DNA of 64,000 nucleotides from Thermocaproicibacter sp002410755 (lineage in GTDB: Bacteria > Bacillota > Clostridia > Oscillospirales > Acutalibacteraceae): contig DAITDU010000001.1 in assembly GCA_036839715.1 (NCBI GenBank), forward strand, positions 1 through 64,000. Reading direction: 5' to 3'. The notes beneath the pieces were generated by a model. That model was not told the origin of the DNA. It saw nothing but the letters and a program-made list of their open reading frames with translations, and did not search any database. Shown piece by piece: positions 60,461 to 64,000 of the stretch. The translations under genes were made by a program, and so were the position numbers. Numbering within the stretch: the first letter of the stretch is position 1; each line of letters opens with the position of its first letter.

Positions 60461-60772
60461 GTGGCAGTCAAGGAAAAAATCAGGATCAGAATCAAAGGGT
60501 ATGATCATCAGCTGGTCGATCAGTCGGCCGAGAAGATCGTGCAGACCGCAAAGCGCACAGGCGCAAGGGTTTCCGGGCCTGTTCCGCTTCCGACGGAAAA
60601 GCAGATCATCACGATTCTGCGCGCCGTCCACAAGTACAAGGACAGCCGTGAACAGTTTGAGATTAGAACCCACAAGAGACTGATTGATATCCTCAGGCCC
60701 TCGAACAAGACCGTTGAGTCCCTCATGGGCCTGGAGCTCCCCGCAGGCGTTGAAGTCGAGATTAAACTCTGA
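60461..60772 (+). CDS. rpsJ: 30S ribosomal protein S10
   Basis: 103 residues, the standard length. KIRIRIKGYDHQLVDQSAEKI at the N-terminus, the loop GPVPLPTEK and the ending HKRLIDILRPSNKTVESLM are diagnostic. In other bacteria S10 also serves as NusE in antitermination. The start is GTG with AAGGAGG nine bases upstream. It is the first gene of the operon, behind an attenuated leader. Confidence 0.98.
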   Translation: MAVKEKIRIRIKGYDHQLVDQSAEKIVQTAKRTGARVSGPVPLPTEKQIITILRAVHKYKDSREQFEIRTHKRLIDILRPSNKTVESLMGLELPAGVEVEIKL

Positions 60773-60840
60773 CATCAACCAACCGAGCGGCTGGGGTCAT
60801 GTTGGTGAAAGCCAACCAATAACCTGCAAGGAGGTTTGTC

Positions 60841-61482
60841 ATGAAGAAAGGCATTATCGGCAAGAAGGTCGGCATGACGCAGATCTTCGATGAAAAAGGC
60901 ACAGTCATCCCCGTGACGGTGATTGAGGCTGGCCCCTGTGCAGTGACACAGAAAAAGACAGTCGAAAATGACGGTTATTCGGGTGTGCAGTTTGGCTTTG
61001 GCGATGTAAAGCCGGAGAGACTTACAAAGCCGCTCAAGGGCCATTTTGAGAAGGGCGGCACAGCTCCGAAGAAAACTCTGCATGAATTTCGCTTCGACAG
61101 CCAGGAAACCTATAAGGTCGGCGACATTGTTAAGGCAGATGTCTTTGCAGCGGGTGACCGTGTGGATGTTACAGCCATCAGCAAAGGCAAAGGCTACGCC
61201 GGCGTAATTAAGCGCTGGAACTTCCAGCGCCTCAAGGAATCCCACGGCACAGGCCCTGTTGCCCGCCATGGCGGCTCCAACGGTGCAAACTCGGATCCGT
61301 CCAGAGTTTTTCCGGGCATGAAAATGGCTGGTCACCTGGGCGCCGAGCGGGTTACGGTTCAGAACCTTACCGTTGCCAAAGTAGATGTTGAAAACAACCT
61401 GATCGCCATCAGGGGCGCGGTTCCCGGCCCAAACGGCGGCATCGTAGTCATCCGTGACAGCGTGAAAGCTGCCAAGGCGTGA
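60841..61482 (+). CDS. rplC: 50S ribosomal protein L3
   Basis: 213 residues. KKGIIGKKVGMTQIFDEKGT at the start, SKGKGYAGVIKRWNF in the middle and the central loop ARHGGSNGANSDPSRVFPG, which reaches the peptidyl transferase centre, identify it. CAAGGAGG precedes the ATG. The 68-base gap after rpsJ can form a small TTGG/CCAA hairpin near the ribosome site. Confidence 0.98.
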   Translation: MKKGIIGKKVGMTQIFDEKGTVIPVTVIEAGPCAVTQKKTVENDGYSGVQFGFGDVKPERLTKPLKGHFEKGGTAPKKTLHEFRFDSQETYKVGDIVKADVFAAGDRVDVTAISKGKGYAGVIKRWNFQRLKESHGTGPVARHGGSNGANSDPSRVFPGMKMAGHLGAERVTVQNLTVAKVDVENNLIAIRGAVPGPNGGIVVIRDSVKAAKA

Positions 61483-61499
61483 GGGAAGGAGGAACAGCA

Positions 61500-62123
61500 A
61501 TGCCTACAGTAGCAGTACTTGATATGGCAGGCAAGGAAATTGAGAAGATCAGCCTTTCCGACGCCGTATTTGGAATTGAGCCGAACAAGCCGGCAATGCA
61601 CGACGCAGTGATTGCGTATCTTGCAAACCAGCGCCAGGGCACACAGTCTGCGCTGACCCGTGCGGAGGTTTCCGGCGGCGGCAGAAAGCCGTGGAGACAA
61701 AAGGGCACCGGCCATGCAAGGCAGGGCTCCATCCGCGCTCCGCAGTGGAGGCACGGCGGTATCGTTTTTGCCCCAAAGCCGCGCGATTACCATATGACGC
61801 TTAACAAGAAGGTAAAGCGCCTTGCCATGAAGTCCGCCCTTTCCAGTAAAGTTGCGGACAATGAAATCGTTGTAATTGACAAAATTGCGATGGATGATTA
61901 CAAGACGAAGGATATCGCTGCAATGCTGAAAGCGCTCGGCTCTGAGAAAAAAGCCCTGATTGTCCTGCCCGAAGCGGACGAAAAGGTGATTGCTTCCGCA
62001 GCAAATATCCCGGGCGTAAAGACCACCCTCGTCAACACTCTGAACGTCTACGACATCCTGAATGCCGACAAGTTTATCGTCGTTAAGGACGTCGTCTCCC
62101 GCATTGAGGAGGTGTACGCTTAA
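61500..62123 (+). CDS. rplD: 50S ribosomal protein L4
   Basis: 207 residues. The extended loop RAEVSGGGRKPWRQKGTGHA and ARQGSIRAPQWRHGG, which lines the exit tunnel and is a site of macrolide resistance mutations, is intact and of wild-type appearance. In E. coli L4 represses its own operon by binding the S10 leader; the attenuator upstream makes similar control possible here. The ATG follows AAGGAGG. Confidence 0.98.
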   Translation: MPTVAVLDMAGKEIEKISLSDAVFGIEPNKPAMHDAVIAYLANQRQGTQSALTRAEVSGGGRKPWRQKGTGHARQGSIRAPQWRHGGIVFAPKPRDYHMTLNKKVKRLAMKSALSSKVADNEIVVIDKIAMDDYKTKDIAAMLKALGSEKKALIVLPEADEKVIASAANIPGVKTTLVNTLNVYDILNADKFIVVKDVVSRIEEVYA

Positions 62124-62414
62124 ATGGCAGCGCAGGATATTATTGTCCGTCCGATCCTCACTGAAAAGTGCATGGCCGGTATCGGCAACAAGAAGTATGT
62201 CTTTGAAGTTGCGCCAGACGCAACAAAAATTGACATTGCAAGAGCCTGTGAAGAGCTTTTCGGCGTCAAGGTCAGCAAGGTGACTACCCTGCATGTGCGC
62301 GGCCATCTCCGCCGCCAGGGCAGAACCCAGGGTTATACCCGTTCCTGGAAAAAGGCTACCGTTACCCTGAAGCCGGACAGCAAGGCAATCGAATTCTTTG
62401 AAGATATGACATGA
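62124..62414 (+). CDS. rplW: 50S ribosomal protein L23
   Basis: 96 residues. IIVRPILTEKCMAGI, YVFEVAPDATKIDIARACEELF and VTTLHVRGHLRRQGRTQGYTR are typical. L23 lies at the tunnel exit and docks trigger factor and SRP. The ATG follows the rplD stop directly, and the ribosome site GAGGAGGTG lies inside the rplD 3' end, so translation is coupled. Confidence 0.98.
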   Translation: MAAQDIIVRPILTEKCMAGIGNKKYVFEVAPDATKIDIARACEELFGVKVSKVTTLHVRGHLRRQGRTQGYTRSWKKATVTLKPDSKAIEFFEDMT

Positions 62415-62489
62415 TGTAATCTCCGTTTTCTGCGGAGGCATGGATGGGGGCCGGCAGTCCCCGCAAAGCCGTCATGAGGAGTGTGAAAA

Positions 62490-63323
62490 ATGCCAACCAT
62501 TAATTTTAAGCCGACTTCAGCTTCGCGGCGCAATATGTCTGTTATGGACTACAGTGCACTGACGAAGAAAGAGCCGGAAAAGAGTCTTCTTGACACCAAA
62601 AAGAAGCACTCCGGCCGCAATAGCTACGGCCGTATTACTGTCCGCCACCGCGGCGGAGGCAACCGTAAAAAATACCGTGTAATTGATTTCAAGCGCCGCA
62701 AGTTTGACGCACCTGCAACCGTCCTCAGCATTGAGTACGACCCAAATCGTACTGCTTTTATTGCCCTTGTTCAGTATGAGGATGGTGACAAGAGTTACAT
62801 TGTAGCCCCGGAAGGCCTTAAGGTCGGCGACAAAGTCGTATCAGGCACGTCTGCTGATATTAAGCCCGGCAATGCACTTCCGCTGGAGAATATTCCGATT
62901 GGCACGTTTGTCCACAATGTTGAGCTTTACCCGGGCAAGGGTGCTCAGTTGGCCCGCGCAGCCGGCATTATGGCCCAACTTATGGCAAAGGAAAACGGCC
63001 TTGCGCTGCTCCGCCTTCCTTCTGGAGAGCTCCGCAATGTTCCGATTGCGTGCATGGCGACGATTGGCCAGGTCAGCAATATCGACCATGAGAACATGAA
63101 GATCGGCAAGGCGGGTCGCAAGCGCCACATGGGCTGGCGGCCGACCGTCCGCGGTTCTGCTATGAACCCGAACGACCATCCGCACGGCGGCGGCGAAGGC
63201 AAAGCGCCAATTGGCCGTCCGGGGCCGGTTACTCCGTGGGGCAAACCGGCTTTGGGTTACAAGACGCGTTCGCACCACAACCATTCCGACCGCTTTATCG
63301 TCAAGCGCCGGAATGGCAAATAA
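62490..63323 (+). CDS. rplB: 50S ribosomal protein L2
   Basis: 277 residues, the usual length. GRNSYGRITVRHRGGGNRKKYR near the N-terminus, then GSGTSADI-like linker sequences, MAKENGLALLRLPSGELRNV and the C-terminal GSAMNPNDHPHGGGEGKAP, whose histidine lies near the peptidyl transferase centre. The 75-base gap before it holds a CTCCG/CGGAG hairpin and ends in a GAGGAG ribosome site. Confidence 0.98.
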   Translation: MPTINFKPTSASRRNMSVMDYSALTKKEPEKSLLDTKKKHSGRNSYGRITVRHRGGGNRKKYRVIDFKRRKFDAPATVLSIEYDPNRTAFIALVQYEDGDKSYIVAPEGLKVGDKVVSGTSADIKPGNALPLENIPIGTFVHNVELYPGKGAQLARAAGIMAQLMAKENGLALLRLPSGELRNVPIACMATIGQVSNIDHENMKIGKAGRKRHMGWRPTVRGSAMNPNDHPHGGGEGKAPIGRPGPVTPWGKPALGYKTRSHHNHSDRFIVKRRNGK

Positions 63324-63353
63324 TGTGTGCGGAAAGGAGCTTGCAGAGAGATT

Positions 63354-63710
63354 ATGAGCAGAAGTATCAAGAAAGGGCCCTATGTTCAGCCTGAGTTGCT
63401 GAAAAGGATCCAGGAAATGAACAAAACCGGCGAGAAAAAGATTGTAAAGACCTGGAGCAGGTCTTCCGTGATTTTCCCTGATTTTGTCGGTCATACCATT
63501 GCGGTTCACGATGGCCGTAAGCATGTTCCCGTTTATATCACTGAGGACATGGTGGGCCACAAACTCGGCGAATTTGCCCCTACCAGGACTTTCCGCGGGC
63601 ATAACGGCTCCAAGACGACGGAACTTGCAGGGGAAACGCCGTCTGCCGGTGCCAGCACCCCTGCCCCTGCTCCCGCAGCGAGTAGTCCTGCACCCGCCGG
63701 GAACAAATAA
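63354..63710 (+). CDS. rpsS: 30S ribosomal protein S19 with C-terminal Ala/Pro extension
   Basis: 118 residues, about 25 more than usual. The core is normal: SRSIKKGPYVQPELLKRI, KTWSRSSVIFPDFVGHTIAVH, HVPVYITEDMVGHKLGEFAPTRTFRGH. It then continues as TELAGETPSAGASTPAPA and a similar Ala/Pro/Ser-rich stretch to the stop. The tail of S19 is near the A-site finger and S13 in the ribosome head, so a flexible extension could reach the decoding region. ATG 63354 is chosen because it starts the conserved protein. Confidence 0.97.
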   Translation: MSRSIKKGPYVQPELLKRIQEMNKTGEKKIVKTWSRSSVIFPDFVGHTIAVHDGRKHVPVYITEDMVGHKLGEFAPTRTFRGHNGSKTTELAGETPSAGASTPAPAPAASSPAPAGNK

Positions 63711-63731
63711 CGGCTGAAAGGAGTGTATTGC

Positions 63732-64000
63732 ATGGAAGAGAGCATGGAAGCAAGGGCGTACCTGAATTACACCCGTATCTCCCCCCGGAAAGTTGAAATC
63801 GTGCTTGACCTGATCCGCAATAAACCGGCCACCGAGGCAATGGCCATCCTGAAAAACACCCCGAAGGCCGCAAGCGAACCAGTTGCAAAACTGCTGAAGT
63901 CGGCGGTTGCCAACGCCGAAAACAATAAAGGCATGAACTCTTCAAATCTTTACGTTGCGCAGTGCTTCGTGACCCCTGGTCCGATCCTCAAGCGCATCCG
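63732..64000 (+). CDS. rplV: 50S ribosomal protein L22 (3' end outside window)
   Basis: 89 residues are visible: EARAYLNYTRISPRKVEIVLDLIRN is the diagnostic N-terminus, then KLLKSAVANAENN and the beginning of the beta-hairpin region near LYVAQCFVTPGP. AAGGAG lies nine bases before the ATG at 63732. The frame runs to the window end, with the rest of the S10 operon expected beyond. Confidence 0.97.
   Translation, partial: MEESMEARAYLNYTRISPRKVEIVLDLIRNKPATEAMAILKNTPKAASEPVAKLLKSAVANAENNKGMNSSNLYVAQCFVTPGPILKRI

Noticed and set aside
1..64000. CRISPR arrays, tRNA and rRNA genes
   Set aside because: No regularly spaced repeats or tRNA-like cloverleaf sequences were noticed on either strand by reading.

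Overview
The window reads as a chromosomal segment of an anaerobic Gram-positive bacterium of the class Clostridia, probably an Oscillospirales/Ruminococcaceae-type gut or rumen organism. This is inference from gene content and signals: strong AGGAGG ribosome sites, sigma-A promoters, DUF1292, DUF4321 and DUF4830 proteins, a family II pyrophosphatase with CBS domains, an alpha2-type glycyl-tRNA synthetase, a 2-hydroxyacyl-CoA dehydratase system and a Firmicutes-like 6S RNA. No tRNA, rRNA or CRISPR array was seen.

Region 1 (1-25180) is a carbohydrate utilisation locus. A leftward operon holds a NagB-like deaminase, an unknown beta-rich protein, a DMT transporter and a GH2 beta-galactosidase cut by the window edge. 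Divergent from it run two amidohydrolase-2 proteins, three uncharacterised glycosidases (GH36-like, GHL6-like, GH42-like) and a LacI regulator. These are followed by an AGE-family epimerase, NagA, a Gfo/Idh dehydrogenase and a DegT aminotransferase, then UxuB, UxuA, an AraC regulator, KDPG aldolase and KDG kinase. The known end reactions are GlcNAc-6-P to fructose-6-P, and mannonate through KDG and KDPG to pyruvate plus glyceraldehyde-3-P. The oligosaccharide feeding the locus is not obvious, because the NagB-like protein, the Gfo/Idh-DegT pair and the amidohydrolases do not fit a textbook route.

Region 2 (25180-26140) is a mobile-DNA scar: the C-terminal end of a MobC-like mobilisation protein and a decayed IS200/IS605 insertion.

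Region 3 (26150-46600) is mostly housekeeping: an orphan MsmX-type ABC ATPase, RsuA-type pseudouridine synthase, a DUF4830 protein, a divergent EF-G-like GTPase, a CBS pyrophosphatase, two tandem CBM9-like proteins, mreB, a maf/DUF4321/dut/U32/zapA run, glycogen phosphorylase with a GH13 enzyme, glycyl-tRNA synthetase and a GtrA protein.

Region 4 (46600-48240) holds two non-coding RNAs. One is a candidate of about 710 nt on the minus strand with a consensus promoter, many stems and an intrinsic terminator. The other is a 6S RNA. A DUF1292 gene lies between them.

Region 5 (48240-59900) carries a YdcF-like protein, a histidine phosphatase, RuvX, an MtaD-type deaminase divergent from a class II aldolase, a dehydratase-type protein and a dehydratase/activase fusion, a Na/Pi transporter, a macrodomain protein and release factor 3.

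Region 6 (59900-64000) is the start of the S10 ribosomal protein operon (S10, L3, L4, L23, L2, S19, L22 partial). It is preceded by a structured leader containing an intrinsic terminator and a possible competing antiterminator.
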